Assembly (NCBI RefSeq): GCF_014467285.1 | Contig: NZ_NKHR01000001.1 | Span: 62,001-126,000 of the forward strand | Direction of reading: 5' to 3' | Length of the DNA stretch: 64,000 bases | DNA from: Xenorhabdus sp014467285 | Lineage (GTDB): Bacteria > Pseudomonadota > Gammaproteobacteria > Enterobacterales > Enterobacteriaceae | Part shown: positions 27,729 through 37,554 of the stretch, piece by piece | Position numbering within the stretch: position 1 is the first letter of the stretch | Layout: each line of letters opens with the position of its first letter | Position numbers and translations under genes: made by a program | The notes under the pieces: model-generated | What the model was told of the DNA's origin: nothing | The model's input: only the letters and a program-made list of their open reading frames with translations | Database searches by the model: none

Positions 27729-28403
27729 TTACAGTGCCCTTATCAGCATTAACCCACACCCAAATGATTTTGCCCTACCAAACCCTTTCCGGTATTGCTC
27801 TAGAAAAAGCGCGCTATCTGACAAGGTGAGTACGCCCTGAAAATCCACGCTGGAAAATTCCATTTTCTGGCCTGACGCTTTAAAGCTGCGATGTTGGGTA
27901 TAGCGCTCAATATCTGGCGGGAAATCAAACCGGATACCCCATTGGGTAAGCCGTTTCTCATCCTGTATCCAGTTTTGGGCGGCTTGTGTCATTAAGGATT
28001 CTATCTCATCAGCGCCGATACCGGCTTCCTTTGCCTGGCGTTTGGCGTGCATCAAAACATCATGACGGCGCTGTCTGCCTGAATCTTTATTTGTGAGGCA
28101 GACCGTGGGATTAACTCGGAGTTTGAACGCCAGTTTTTGCCCGTTATGTAACTTAGGCATAAAAGGCTTGGTCTGAATCTGGAAGCGCGGTGAATGGGTT
28201 ATCGGTGTGGTCGTGGATAACACCAAAAACTCCGGCCTGCCGCTCAAATTCGTCTCTTCCCTGAAAAGGAAATTGCGCTCTTTCTGCTCTGTAAACAGTT
28301 GCCACAACAGTTGGTGGGAAGCATAGACATCATTTTTTGTCCGTCGCGACGGTGGTTGTATATGAGAAACAGAAGGTCGCAAAGTGACTTTAGACAGATA
28401 CAT
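27729..28403 (-). CDS. casE: Type I-E crRNA endoribonuclease Cas6e
   Basis: A 224-residue RAMP protein. It starts MYLSKVTLRPS, the usual Cas6e opening, and has the C-terminal glycine-rich loop GFGRAKSFGCGLMLI. An HQLLW segment near residue 30 carries the family's conserved histidine. Cas6e cuts pre-crRNA within each repeat hairpin. It overlaps cas5 by 14 bp. Confidence 0.95.
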   Translation of the reverse strand: MYLSKVTLRPSVSHIQPPSRRTKNDVYASHQLLWQLFTEQKERNFLFREETNLSGRPEFLVLSTTTPITHSPRFQIQTKPFMPKLHNGQKLAFKLRVNPTVCLTNKDSGRQRRHDVLMHAKRQAKEAGIGADEIESLMTQAAQNWIQDEKRLTQWGIRFDFPPDIERYTQHRSFKASGQKMEFSSVDFQGVLTLSDSALFLEQYRKGFGRAKSFGCGLMLIRAL

Positions 28404-29160
28404 TTGTTTCTCCCATTTTTGTCCCCTCCATTACTGATACCTGATGTATTGTGCGCTGTGTAAATTGCCAGCGACTGCGTGATAGCGGCTCATCCCAGAG
28501 CTGATGAGTCAGTATTGTGGTATCAGGAATTTCGATCTCGTTTTTATCTCCCTCCCAGAAGTAGCTCACCACATCGTGATAACCCAGCCAATAGCGGTCG
28601 GCTTTCTCTGATTGGGTCAAGGGAGGAAAGGGGGTATCAAGCGCGGATTTTAATGACGGATATTCTGCCAGTAGCGGCATCATTGGAAGAGCCAGCGGGC
28701 AGGATTTTCGCCCAAGACTGAGCGTAAAGACGGGTTTCTTCAGCGCATCTTGCAAGTTGGAAAGTGTGAGAGTGGCCTGTTCAGTCAATGAAATGGCGAT
28801 AACCCACATACCGTCGGTGCGATAATCTCGTGAAGACAGTACCGTGTTTAATTTAGATTTATCATTCAACTCACTTTTGCGGGTCAGGTGCGTCTGTTTT
28901 TTCTCTTGAGAGGGAACCTGGGCTGTATGGTAATCCCGCATTAATGAACCGGAAACGCTCTGTTTGATGGCGATTCTGACACTTTGTTGCAATGCTGCAA
29001 GCCGGGATTCATCATCCCGCCGGATACCCAGTGCAGCACCTAATAGCCCTAAAATAGCCGAACGGGTGGGATAAATGCCTGTTGGCCGGCTTTCACCGAC
29101 CGCTTCCACGCCCCAACTGGAAAGTACACCGTATAAGCGAAAGACCAGATAATTCTTCAT
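28390..29160 (-). CDS. casD: Type I-E Cascade subunit Cas5
   Basis: A 256-residue Cas5e from the ATG at 29160 (MKNYLVFRLYGVLSSWG), the standard family start. The frame stays open upstream to 29331, but that part is antisense-like overlap with cas7. The early block VGESRPTGIYPTRSAILGLLGAALGIRR is the conserved Cas5 N-terminus. Cas5 caps the 5' handle of crRNA within Cascade. Confidence 0.94.
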   Translation of the reverse strand: MKNYLVFRLYGVLSSWGVEAVGESRPTGIYPTRSAILGLLGAALGIRRDDESRLAALQQSVRIAIKQSVSGSLMRDYHTAQVPSQEKKQTHLTRKSELNDKSKLNTVLSSRDYRTDGMWVIAISLTEQATLTLSNLQDALKKPVFTLSLGRKSCPLALPMMPLLAEYPSLKSALDTPFPPLTQSEKADRYWLGYHDVVSYFWEGDKNEIEIPDTTILTHQLWDEPLSRSRWQFTQRTIHQVSVMEGTKMGETNVSV

Positions 29161-29173
29161 ATTGGCCCCTTTC

Positions 29174-30211
29174 TTACTCAGTGACGAACCGAACCAGCTC
29201 AGTAAAACGACCTTCACCCGTGATGGCATTGATGCTATAGCGGGTGTCAGCGCAAGCGCCATAAACGTTATCGAAGTTATCCTTCTGTTCTTCCAATGCC
29301 GTGATGGCATCGGTTGCCTGATCTTCACCATAAATAGGCTTTAAAAACGCAACAGAAAGGGAACGAGGCTGATACTCTCCCTTTTCCGCCAACACATAAC
29401 TGGCATAAGCGCGGGAGCCGAAACTGTTTTGTTTGCCGGATGGCGCAACTTTAACAGCGGCTTCTGTCAGGGCGGCAATCGCTTTATTCGCCAGCGCTTC
29501 ATTGCCTGCCAGATTTTCTATTAATAAAGATTTGTTGATGCAGATATAGCTGTAGAACAGGGCAGCCCCAAAGCCCGCTTCGCCAATATGCGCTGAACCG
29601 GAATTACTTTTACCACCATTGAGATCATCGACAGCAGTAAAATAGTCATCTTCTACGGTGACACTATGAACGCTGATAGCATGGGCAACCTGACAGGCGG
29701 CTTCCACACTGTAGGCAGGGCTGGACGCCAGCATGCGGCCAAACATGGCAATATCCACAGCTATTTTTTCTTTGCTCAGTAGCATCAACTCTTCTTTGGT
29801 TGGCGCGCGATTTTCGGTGATAAGTTTATCGGCCAGTGCAAAAGTCGCTTCTTTTTCTGTCGGGCTGATATGAGCCAGTTGTTCGATTTCCAGAGGTTCA
29901 TCTTTTTTATTTTTGCCGAAAACCTCAGCGATAGCGGTAGCCCATTCAGCCGCTTGCTTCTCTTTAACGCCCCCATTAAGCAAGCGTTGATACACCTGGT
30001 ATCCAAAACGTTTGGTGCGAAAACCAAGATGGTCTGCGAGGGCAGCCTGAAACAGATCAGAGACTCGCCAGTGACGCTTCAAACTCTGGGAACTAATTCT
30101 TAATCTCTCCGCTCCCCCCATTCTGGCAGTTTTAGGGCGTCCAAGATCGTCGCGGTTCAGGTTGGCAGGCGGGTAGGAAGTTAACAGATGTAGTTGAATA
30201 AACTGGCTCAT
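29174..30211 (-). CDS. casC: Type I-E Cascade backbone subunit Cas7
   Basis: A 345-residue Cas7e: it begins MSQFIQLHLLTSYPPANLNRDDLGRPKTA, here in a normal form, and has the later DIAMFGRMLASSPAYSVEAA block. Six copies line the crRNA in Cascade. It lies 13 bp upstream of cas5 and 65 bp after cse2. Confidence 0.96.
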   Translation of the reverse strand: MSQFIQLHLLTSYPPANLNRDDLGRPKTARMGGAERLRISSQSLKRHWRVSDLFQAALADHLGFRTKRFGYQVYQRLLNGGVKEKQAAEWATAIAEVFGKNKKDEPLEIEQLAHISPTEKEATFALADKLITENRAPTKEELMLLSKEKIAVDIAMFGRMLASSPAYSVEAACQVAHAISVHSVTVEDDYFTAVDDLNGGKSNSGSAHIGEAGFGAALFYSYICINKSLLIENLAGNEALANKAIAALTEAAVKVAPSGKQNSFGSRAYASYVLAEKGEYQPRSLSVAFLKPIYGEDQATDAITALEEQKDNFDNVYGACADTRYSINAITGEGRFTELVRFVTE

Positions 30212-30276
30212 TTAAAATTCCTTATAGATGAAAAGAGATTCTGGATGAAAAGTCATTTGGGTGATTTAGCGGCTTT

Positions 30277-30843
30277 TTATTTCGCGGCCTTGTAGTAATC
30301 CATAGCCCATCGCACACTGAGGCGTTTGTTGGCCCGATGCGGTCTTGACTGGTGGTGTTCCTCCATCCACTGTTCAATATCATTGGCGAGGGATAGCACG
30401 GAAACCTGGCCGTTGAGTTGTTGCAGAATGCGCCGCAAACGCATAATGAATTCATCGGGGGTTTTGGTGGCCTGCAATTGAGCAAAACGGAGTGCACTGA
30501 CAACGGATTTGTCATTTTCTGTTTTTGTGCCTGCGGCAGTGGCCAGATTGGTGGTGGTATTCACTTTTACATACACCAGAGTGACGGCAATCATTGCCCA
30601 TATTGTTATGTTTTTTTGTTCATTTTCTTCGCTATTGCTTCCTTCGGAATCCTTTTCAAGCAAACTGAACCAGAGTGCCCGAAAACCCTCAGTTAACGTT
30701 ACATCATCAATATCCTGACAACGCTTGAGTTGTGCTTTGTAGAGTGTAGGCGCAGGGGGGATCTTTTTTTCTTGCAATTCTGAGGCTGATAAGAACATGC
30801 TTTCCCACCAACGCATTAAGCGGCTTTTGCTTAGATTATTCAT
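30277..30843 (-). CDS. casB: Type I-E Cascade small subunit Cse2
   Basis: A 188-residue mostly helical protein starting MNNLSKSRLMRWWESMFLSA, with the closing RWAMDYYKAAK. This fits Cse2/CasB, present as two copies in Cascade, where it stabilises the displaced DNA strand. It overlaps cse1 by 8 bp. The sequence is weakly conserved in general, so the call rests partly on gene order. Confidence 0.92.
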   Translation of the reverse strand: MNNLSKSRLMRWWESMFLSASELQEKKIPPAPTLYKAQLKRCQDIDDVTLTEGFRALWFSLLEKDSEGSNSEENEQKNITIWAMIAVTLVYVKVNTTTNLATAAGTKTENDKSVVSALRFAQLQATKTPDEFIMRLRRILQQLNGQVSVLSLANDIEQWMEEHHQSRPHRANKRLSVRWAMDYYKAAK

Positions 30844-32452
30844 TGATAACCTCCTTTTTCTTATTCTTGGATGATTGGGTTTCTATATCGTGTTCTGCCA
30901 TAAATGATTTGATATCTTTGGAACCCATTAGCCACTTGGTCAGAATTTGCCGCGCCTCGATTTTCTTAGGCAGGTTTTTGGGGGAAATATCTTCTGACAG
31001 CACGAATTCATCAAAGAGATCAAAGCAGGTATTTTTGAGCTGATGGAGCCAGATTTTGGCCTCTTTGGTGGATAAAGCAGACGCTTTGTGCCGGCTTCTG
31101 ATAATTTGTTGCGCAGCTTTAAAGAAGGTAGCTTGGGTGCGTTGATAGAAAATGGCATCAATAAACGACATATCGCCTTTTATTTCATTCGGGCGATTGA
31201 ACCACGCACTTTTGATTTGGGTACGGCACTGAGTCAGCGCATAGATTGAGAGATTTTGTAGTGTTTTAATTCGCCGGAAAATAGCGTCTTTCTTTTCAAT
31301 CGGCATGGAAAACAAAGGCAACGTGGTGGAATACCAACCGCGGGCCTTCATATTGTCCATGTCATAGCCAAAAACCCATAATCGTGGGGTGGAACTCTGT
31401 TCATCCGCAAAATAATCATTGAGCTGGTTAAAATGGTCGACAACCTGAGCGGCCTGTTGCCCATTTCCATCATCGGAAAAAGTCAGGCTATCCCAGATCT
31501 TATAGGTGATACCACCGGGTTGCCCTTTGATAGAAAGACGATCTTCGTTCGGTTTTTTCGGGTTCCATCGATAGGGCGTTAAGGGGTGGTTCCATGTGCC
31601 GGCATAATTGTTCCCATAGTTTTGAGTGCGATAACCCGAAACGGATTGCTCGGTTGCCAGCCCCGTTAATTGGCAAATGACGGGTTTTTCCTCTACTTCC
31701 AGACGGATCCGCCGTGGCATTGCCCAATACATATGCAGTGCATGCACATTATGCGCATAAATTTCTGTACCTGTTTTTTGGCTGGTATGGGTTTTACCTA
31801 GCCACGGAAAAACATCTGAACTATTGAGATCAGGGTCAGGGTAGCGCCAATGATCCCGATTAATGACATTGAGCCAGAGCTTTTGCCATAGTGGAGCATC
31901 CAATTCCTGCGGTTGAATCAAAGTCGTCAGTGGGCCACCACCCCGTAACCCGACGCGATACCCGACACCGCCGGCAGGGGCATTAATCTGTAAAGTGAAT
32001 AGGGCAATGGCCGCTATTTCAGGGGAAATCACTTCACATTGGCCGCGTTTAATAAAATGGTCAGTATTGAGCCTGAGTGTATTTGCCCCCGGTGCTTCGA
32101 TCAGTAATCCTGAAATTTCCGTTGATTTTGCGCCATCCAGAGAATCAAAATCCTGCATAAACAGCGGGCCATTGCCTGTCAGATTGAAGGCATGTTCCAC
32201 CCGATTAAAAGCGGTTTGCAAATCTGCCTGTGTCGGGGCTTTTTCATAAAAATCATGCCATTCGTATTTATCTTCGGGAGCAAAAACCGTTTGCAGCAAG
32301 CCTATCGCCAGTTGATAAGCGGCTCCCTGAAAATCTGCCCGCGGCAGGGCGAAATCGACAACGGCGGGATCGCAGATTGCCGCCAGTGGCAGTTTTTCCT
32401 CTCTGCCATTTCTCATTCTAAAAGTCAGCCATGTATCTTTAACGAGGTTCAT
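30836..32452 (-). CDS. casA: Type I-E Cascade large subunit Cse1 (Cas8e)
   Basis: A 538-residue protein starting MNLVKDTWLTFRMRNGREE. It contains GVGYRVGLRGGGPLTTLI, the glycine-rich segment conserved in Cse1, and LWVFGYDMDNMKARGWY further on. Cse1 recognises the PAM and recruits Cas3. Its stop overlaps cse2 and its start touches the cas3 stop, so translation is coupled. Confidence 0.95.
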   Translation of the reverse strand: MNLVKDTWLTFRMRNGREEKLPLAAICDPAVVDFALPRADFQGAAYQLAIGLLQTVFAPEDKYEWHDFYEKAPTQADLQTAFNRVEHAFNLTGNGPLFMQDFDSLDGAKSTEISGLLIEAPGANTLRLNTDHFIKRGQCEVISPEIAAIALFTLQINAPAGGVGYRVGLRGGGPLTTLIQPQELDAPLWQKLWLNVINRDHWRYPDPDLNSSDVFPWLGKTHTSQKTGTEIYAHNVHALHMYWAMPRRIRLEVEEKPVICQLTGLATEQSVSGYRTQNYGNNYAGTWNHPLTPYRWNPKKPNEDRLSIKGQPGGITYKIWDSLTFSDDGNGQQAAQVVDHFNQLNDYFADEQSSTPRLWVFGYDMDNMKARGWYSTTLPLFSMPIEKKDAIFRRIKTLQNLSIYALTQCRTQIKSAWFNRPNEIKGDMSFIDAIFYQRTQATFFKAAQQIIRSRHKASALSTKEAKIWLHQLKNTCFDLFDEFVLSEDISPKNLPKKIEARQILTKWLMGSKDIKSFMAEHDIETQSSKNKKKEVINE

Positions 32453-35199
32453 TACGCCTCCTGCTTAAGGGGTTCATAAAAACCCATGTTGGGATCGTAA
32501 GTAAAATGAGGATCACTCTCCGGCAGCCAGATTTGCAGGTATTTGGCGGACTTGAATCTGTTCTGTAACTGCTCCACCGCCTGAGAAAGCGATTCTGGTA
32601 TGGGTTGCAACTTATCGGCAGATTTGTTTTTGGGGAGTTTGATCGTGCTGAGTTGAACGGGGAACTTTTCATCTTCTATCCACGGTATTAATTCTCCTGC
32701 TTCGGTCAGTTTAACGAGCAGCACGTTCACCGTTTCGACGTCGCTAAATCGGGTATTGATATCTCTGTCATCGTCATACCAGCCGCCTGCACTGCGTTTA
32801 CTGTATTCATAGTGTTGCCATTGCAGGGCTTGTGATCGTGCGATGGCGTCTTTGCTCCGTCCTTCAGCGATTGCTTCATCATCCTTGTATTTGAGTGCTT
32901 CTGGGATTTGCTCATCAGCGTCTTCACCGTAAACCGATTCAATCAACGTTCGTGCCTCGGCAGGCATACGAATAGCTCCTAAGCGCAGTAGTTCACGCAA
33001 GCCAAGCCATAAACGTCCGGCTGAACGATAAACATATTGGGTATTGCGGAAATCTTTGCTCAGCCAATCGGCTTCGGGGTGATCGTCCCATTCTGGTGAG
33101 TGGAGGTATAATTCAGGGGCAGTGCGACTGTCGGTAATACCTTTCTGGTATTCACCATGTGCATTGCGGGTATGGCGATGCAGGCGGCCGACTCGTTGAA
33201 TCAGGTCGTCGATTGGACAGATATCTGAGATCATCACATCCGTATCGGCATCAAGACTTTCCTGAAAAACCTGCGTTGTAATCAGAATTTTCCCTTGTCG
33301 ATCCTTTTGTGTGCTTTTTTGACCAAATGTTCCCAGTACACGGTTTTCTATGATTTTCCGGTCATACAAAATAAATCGGCTGTGAAATAGCGAACAATTT
33401 TCCGGCGTCTCCATTTGCGATGTGATGAGTTGGAAAGCATGGAGTGCATCGTCCACAGAGTTACGAACCCAAACCACACATTGCCCATTTTTAGCGGCAT
33501 TCAGGGCGATTTTTACGCATTCATCCAGATGGTTCACTGTTTTTACCATGACAGTACGGCAGACATCCGGCCGACTGCGCAATGGCGTTTCAATAATGGG
33601 ATTTTCTGGATCTAACGTGACTTGTGTTGCCAGTGGAAAAGCGGTTTCCTGCAACTTTTGTGAAGGCATTCCGCTGGCAGATAACCAGATATCCACCAAC
33701 CGTTGGCGCTGTTTTAAGGAGAGAGTGGCGGTCAGCAATATCACAGAACCCCCTTGATGCAGATGCAGGCTCAGCAGATTTCCCAGCAACGCAAACATAT
33801 AATCATCCGCGGCATGTACCTCATCGAAGATCAATACCTTACGGTTTAGTCCAATTAACCGAAGTGACTGATATTTTCTCGGCAAAATAGCAAGCAATGC
33901 CTGATCGATAGTGCCTACACCTACCGATGCCATTAATGCCCTTTTGTTAGAGTCTGCCAGCCATTGATGGCACTGCGCTGTCGCGGTGATATCGTCTCTG
34001 GTGTAATCACTGTCGTTGTGTTCAGAAGTCAGGATGATGTCACGGAAATTATCATTCATCCCGCTTGCGCCGTGAGCAAGCACGAGGCTGGGTAGTTTGC
34101 CATTTTTGGCGTTGAACATACGGGGGTAATGTTTGGCGATTCGGCTAAACATGGCATTGGAGGTTGCCATTGTCGGCAGGCCAAAATAGAAACCGTCTGC
34201 CGCCCCGGTCTGCATTAGACGATGAGTCAGGGCAAGGGCGGCTTCTGTTTTTCCTGCTCCCGTTACATCTTCCAGAATAAAAAGTTGTGGGGAATCATCA
34301 AGCGGGACTTCCTCAGCCCATTTTTGTAATGGGGTGGGAGGGAATTGATAATAATCTTGGATAGAGGTATACGGAGATATCAGCGGGGTATTCAGGATAT
34401 CAATATCATCCAGGACAATTTGAGCCTGTTTTTGGGTCATTTGCCAATATTCTGCCAGTGGAAAGGCTTTGGTTTGATAACGAAAATGATAACAATCGGA
34501 GCCTATCCAGTCTGCCAACACGACAATACCGGCAAGTTGCCAGCTTACTTGTTTCAGTTTTTGTTGCCACTCTTTTGACAGCAGTTTTTCCAGTGGCACA
34601 CGAGGTTGAAAAAGTTTAAGCAGATCATGGGCAAATGCTGTTGCATCGACAATATTTTGATGTTCAGTAAAATCGATAATACCTTTACAATTACCATCAT
34701 CAATGGGTTTACCATGATGGCCGAGCATACACTGCATTAAAACCATCAACGTATCTTGGGCACGGTCTTTTTCTCTGGGTTGCAGGTTGTCATTTCCCAC
34801 CAAAGCAAACAGAACTTCATCCTGAATTTTTTTCCAGAAAAATAATCCTAGTTGATCATGCCTGAAATATCGGGAATCGTAAGGTTTATACTGATCAGGC
34901 TTAATGAGGTCAGTACCTTCCTGAGAATATAATTGCTGGAATGCAGAGGCAAACTTACCGATATCGTGTAGTACCAGAAAAAACGAAAATAGATTCTGTA
35001 ATGATTCTGCTGATAATTCCAAAAACTCTGCGAGATCTTGCGTGAGCTTTTTTTGTGGTGCCAATAATAACTGGCCTACTGCGGCAACATCCAGACAGTG
35101 ATAAGCCAGAAGGTGGTAGCCTTCGTCAGAATAGGGATTCTTTTTGGCTTTGCCCCAATATCGCGTGAGGTAGCCAAAAATAGTGATTAATTCGGGCAT
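32452..35199 (-). CDS. cas3: Type I-E CRISPR helicase-nuclease Cas3
   Basis: A 915-residue fusion of an HD nuclease and a DExH helicase. HD part: YHCLDVAA (about 28-35) and LHDIGKF (about 76-82). Helicase part: Walker A-type EDVTGAGKTEAAL, DEVHAADDYM (motif II), TATLSLKQR (motif III) and QRVGRLHRH (motif VI). All key residues are in place, so interference should work. It is the first gene of the cas operon, 49 bp downstream of a VOC gene on the same strand. No strong promoter is evident in that gap. Confidence 0.96.
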   Translation of the reverse strand: MPELITIFGYLTRYWGKAKKNPYSDEGYHLLAYHCLDVAAVGQLLLAPQKKLTQDLAEFLELSAESLQNLFSFFLVLHDIGKFASAFQQLYSQEGTDLIKPDQYKPYDSRYFRHDQLGLFFWKKIQDEVLFALVGNDNLQPREKDRAQDTLMVLMQCMLGHHGKPIDDGNCKGIIDFTEHQNIVDATAFAHDLLKLFQPRVPLEKLLSKEWQQKLKQVSWQLAGIVVLADWIGSDCYHFRYQTKAFPLAEYWQMTQKQAQIVLDDIDILNTPLISPYTSIQDYYQFPPTPLQKWAEEVPLDDSPQLFILEDVTGAGKTEAALALTHRLMQTGAADGFYFGLPTMATSNAMFSRIAKHYPRMFNAKNGKLPSLVLAHGASGMNDNFRDIILTSEHNDSDYTRDDITATAQCHQWLADSNKRALMASVGVGTIDQALLAILPRKYQSLRLIGLNRKVLIFDEVHAADDYMFALLGNLLSLHLHQGGSVILLTATLSLKQRQRLVDIWLSASGMPSQKLQETAFPLATQVTLDPENPIIETPLRSRPDVCRTVMVKTVNHLDECVKIALNAAKNGQCVVWVRNSVDDALHAFQLITSQMETPENCSLFHSRFILYDRKIIENRVLGTFGQKSTQKDRQGKILITTQVFQESLDADTDVMISDICPIDDLIQRVGRLHRHTRNAHGEYQKGITDSRTAPELYLHSPEWDDHPEADWLSKDFRNTQYVYRSAGRLWLGLRELLRLGAIRMPAEARTLIESVYGEDADEQIPEALKYKDDEAIAEGRSKDAIARSQALQWQHYEYSKRSAGGWYDDDRDINTRFSDVETVNVLLVKLTEAGELIPWIEDEKFPVQLSTIKLPKNKSADKLQPIPESLSQAVEQLQNRFKSAKYLQIWLPESDPHFTYDPNMGFYEPLKQEA

Positions 35200-35248
35200 T
35201 TTTTTTCACGGTGAAATAAAATAATAACCGTGCTCCGTTAATGAATTG

Positions 35249-35692
35249 TTATTGATCTTCTTTGTTTCCGATATATTGACTGAAACGAAGTAAATAACCA
35301 TCTGGATCTTGAACAAGAAACTCTCTCTGACAGACTTGCGTATCGCCTATATAGTAATAGTTATCTTTCAGTGGGCGAAAAAGCGTGATTCCGTTAGTTT
35401 CCAGACTTATCAAAATTGGTGTGATATCGTCGACTTCAATTTGCAAATTAATACCACGCCCTAAAGGCTTGCTGAGTTCTCCCGTATTCCAGCCACTGTT
35501 ATGAAATGCCTCCAGCATTAATTGTGCCTTGTCTAAGCCTAAATAAACAAAATCGGGATCTTCTCGCTGAATTAATATTTCGAAGCCCAATATTCTCTGA
35601 TAGAAATCAAGTGAAACAGGAAAATCAGTCACAGTCAGTTCTGGTACCATGCGATTCCAGTATATTGTTTCTGTTGTGGTGTTAGTGCTCAA
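35249..35692 (-). CDS. VOC-fold protein (glyoxalase/bleomycin-resistance type)
   Basis: A 147-residue protein with two paired beta-alpha-beta-beta-beta modules: VPELTVTDFPVSLDFYQRIL at the start, and REFLVQDPDGYLLRFSQYIG at the end, the standard VOC closing. Bleomycin-binding proteins of this size bind drug at a dimer interface; others are metal enzymes, so the role is open. It is on the same strand as the cas operon, only 49 bp ahead of cas3, and may be co-transcribed with it. Confidence 0.8.
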   Translation of the reverse strand: MSTNTTTETIYWNRMVPELTVTDFPVSLDFYQRILGFEILIQREDPDFVYLGLDKAQLMLEAFHNSGWNTGELSKPLGRGINLQIEVDDITPILISLETNGITLFRPLKDNYYYIGDTQVCQREFLVQDPDGYLLRFSQYIGNKEDQ

Positions 35693-35878
35693 AGGGTTTT
35701 CCTATGTTAAAAATAGCGTTCTAATTAAAAAGGTAGTTAAATATTTTGAGTTAATGACTGATTTTGATAGGTTACCTCATATTCTATCGTTCTGGCACTA
35801 GGATTTTTTACTATGTGGAATATTGATCACAGAATCGTATATGGACAGATAATGATGAGAATCCTATAGTTAGACTAT

Positions 35879-36154
35879 TTAGGTTTCGGTGTCTCTATTT
35901 ATAGTCATGGTCACTTGTAATAAGCCCTGAATGTTTTTATCTGATAGGGTTTTTTCTTTATAAGCTAAAGCTTGCTCTAGTTTTCTAATTTTTTGTGGGT
36001 ATTTTTTTATTATTGAAAATAATGCGTCTTCTAGCCATCGATTCAGAGTATTCCTAGAAATCCCTTCTGATTCAGCCAGGGAAGAAATGCTGATGTTCAG
36101 TAATAGCATTTTTTCCTGAATAGTGCGTTTTTGTTTACTTGAATAGCGTTTCAT
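35879..36154 (-). CDS. Small helix-turn-helix protein, transposase OrfA-like
   Basis: A 91-residue basic protein. Residues ~4-45 (KRYSSKQKRTIQEKMLLL then ISSLAESEGISRNTLNRWLE) match the N-terminal HTH of transposase-type proteins. The rest is a short charged helix region. It has a good ribosome site (GAGG, 6 nt before ATG), so it looks translated. No transposase catalytic domain follows; it may be a remnant of an insertion sequence or a domesticated DNA-binding protein. It lies between the VOC gene and the distal end of CRISPR array 3. Confidence 0.55.
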   Translation of the reverse strand: MKRYSSKQKRTIQEKMLLLNISISSLAESEGISRNTLNRWLEDALFSIIKKYPQKIRKLEQALAYKEKTLSDKNIQGLLQVTMTINRDTET

Positions 36155-36339
36155 TGTTAACCTCGTATGAAAAAATTTTCTAGTTACTCTAATGTTAGCT
36201 GGTATTTTTGATGATTCAAATTTTTAAAATTAAAAAAAATAAAAAAACAACATCCAAAAAATATTTCCTAGTAGAGACAAATATGAGAACTATTAATTAT
36301 TTATCTCTATATAGTGTATGGGTTTGTTATTTAACATCA

Positions 36340-37338
36340 GTATTTATCCCCGTATTTACGGGGAACGAAAAAATAATAAAAATGAAAATAACAACGGTTT
36401 ATCCCCGTACCCACGGGGAACACCTAAAAAAGTATAGGTGCTATTATTGGCAATGCGGTTTATCCCCGTACCCACGGGGAACACACATCATTAATTAATA
36501 AAAAATAAACCCCGGTCGGTTTATCCCCGTACCTACGGGGAACACTTCACATTTGTAATTAATACATGCTCCACGCTCGGTTTATCCCCGTACCTACGGG
36601 GAACACAGGGGCTATGGTTTCCGGCATCAGTTCCGCCACGGTTTATCCCCGTACCTACGGGGAACACAGTAAATTCTTCGCTTAATCTTATTTCTTCTAC
36701 GGTTTATCCCCGTACCTACGGGGAACACGACGGTAATCCGCCCAGTTCCTGCTGTGTTTTCGGTTTATCCCCGTACCCACGGGGAACACTTAATCGGATC
36801 GTCAATGATACCTAAATCGACCGGTTTATCCCCGTACCCACGAGGAACACGCATCTCCATCACGACTCAGTTCCTCCATTGCCGGTTTATCCCCGTACCC
36901 ACGAGGAACACTTTGGTACAATTAGCAGCATCAGACAGATTGACGGTTTATCCCCGTACCCACGGGGAACACGTCAGTTGGCAAGAAGCGCGTGATGCCT
37001 TTGCAGGTTTATCCCCGTACCCACGGGGAACACTCATCTAGCTTTTTGTTAAATTCTTTTCCTGCCGGTTTATCCCCGTACCCACGGGGAACACCACCAA
37101 ATTTTCAGCCAGATTTTCCAGTCTGGCGGTTTATCCCCGTACCCACGGGGAACACAGGTAAAGACAGACAAGACCTCAGAGAACGTGCGGTTTATCCCCG
37201 TACCCACGGGGAACACTCAGATTGAGTTTTCACAGTCGGTCTATCGGACGGTTTATCCCCGTACCCACGGGGAACACAGGGGTGAGCGGTCAGCCAATGG
37301 CATTAACGTCGGTTTATCCCCGTACCCACGGGGAACAC
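36340..37338 (-). CRISPR. CRISPR array 3, type I-E, 17 repeats
   Basis: Seventeen repeats of the same family as array 1, with core GTACCCAC (repeats 2-3 and 8-17) or GTACCTAC (repeats 4-7); repeats 9 and 10 have GAGGAAC in the right arm. The leftmost copy (36340-36368) is degenerate, with the core GTATTTAC and ending AACGA. The first spacer is only 26 nt (36369-36394); the others are 32 nt, except one trimmed by the repeat at 37005 that starts AGG. Leader on the right, transcription leftward. Confidence 0.97.
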
Positions 37339-37440
37339 CCCTAATTATGCCCATATGTTTTATAAGTATTTTTTAGAGTGGAAAAATTCTACCACTTTTT
37401 CAGCCTATAAATCAGTCCAATTCTCCCTTATCTTTTTTCC
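37339..37440 (-). promoter_or_regulatory. Leader of CRISPR array 3
   Basis: Very similar to leader 1: TATGTTTTATAAGTATTTTT, then AGAGTGGAAAAATTCTACCA and a following CTTTTTCAGCCTATAAAT. The likeness extends over ~90 bp, so arrays 1 and 3 share an ancestor more recent than array 2. Confidence 0.8.
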
Positions 37441-37554
37441 TTATTTACCATTTGTAATGCAGCTCGCATTTTATCCACACTCTTAATGGTTTCTTATCAA
37501 ATTATGAGACTTTTATCGCAGTAATCGCAAAATAACCTGTTAGCCTTAACTTAA

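Noticed and set aside
29161..29331. Upstream extension of the cas5 frame
   Set aside because: Overlaps cas7 heavily, and the family start MKNYLVFRL is at 29160.
36208..37376. Similar repeat-derived frames across CRISPR array 3
   Set aside because: Same artefact; the frames follow the repeats exactly.
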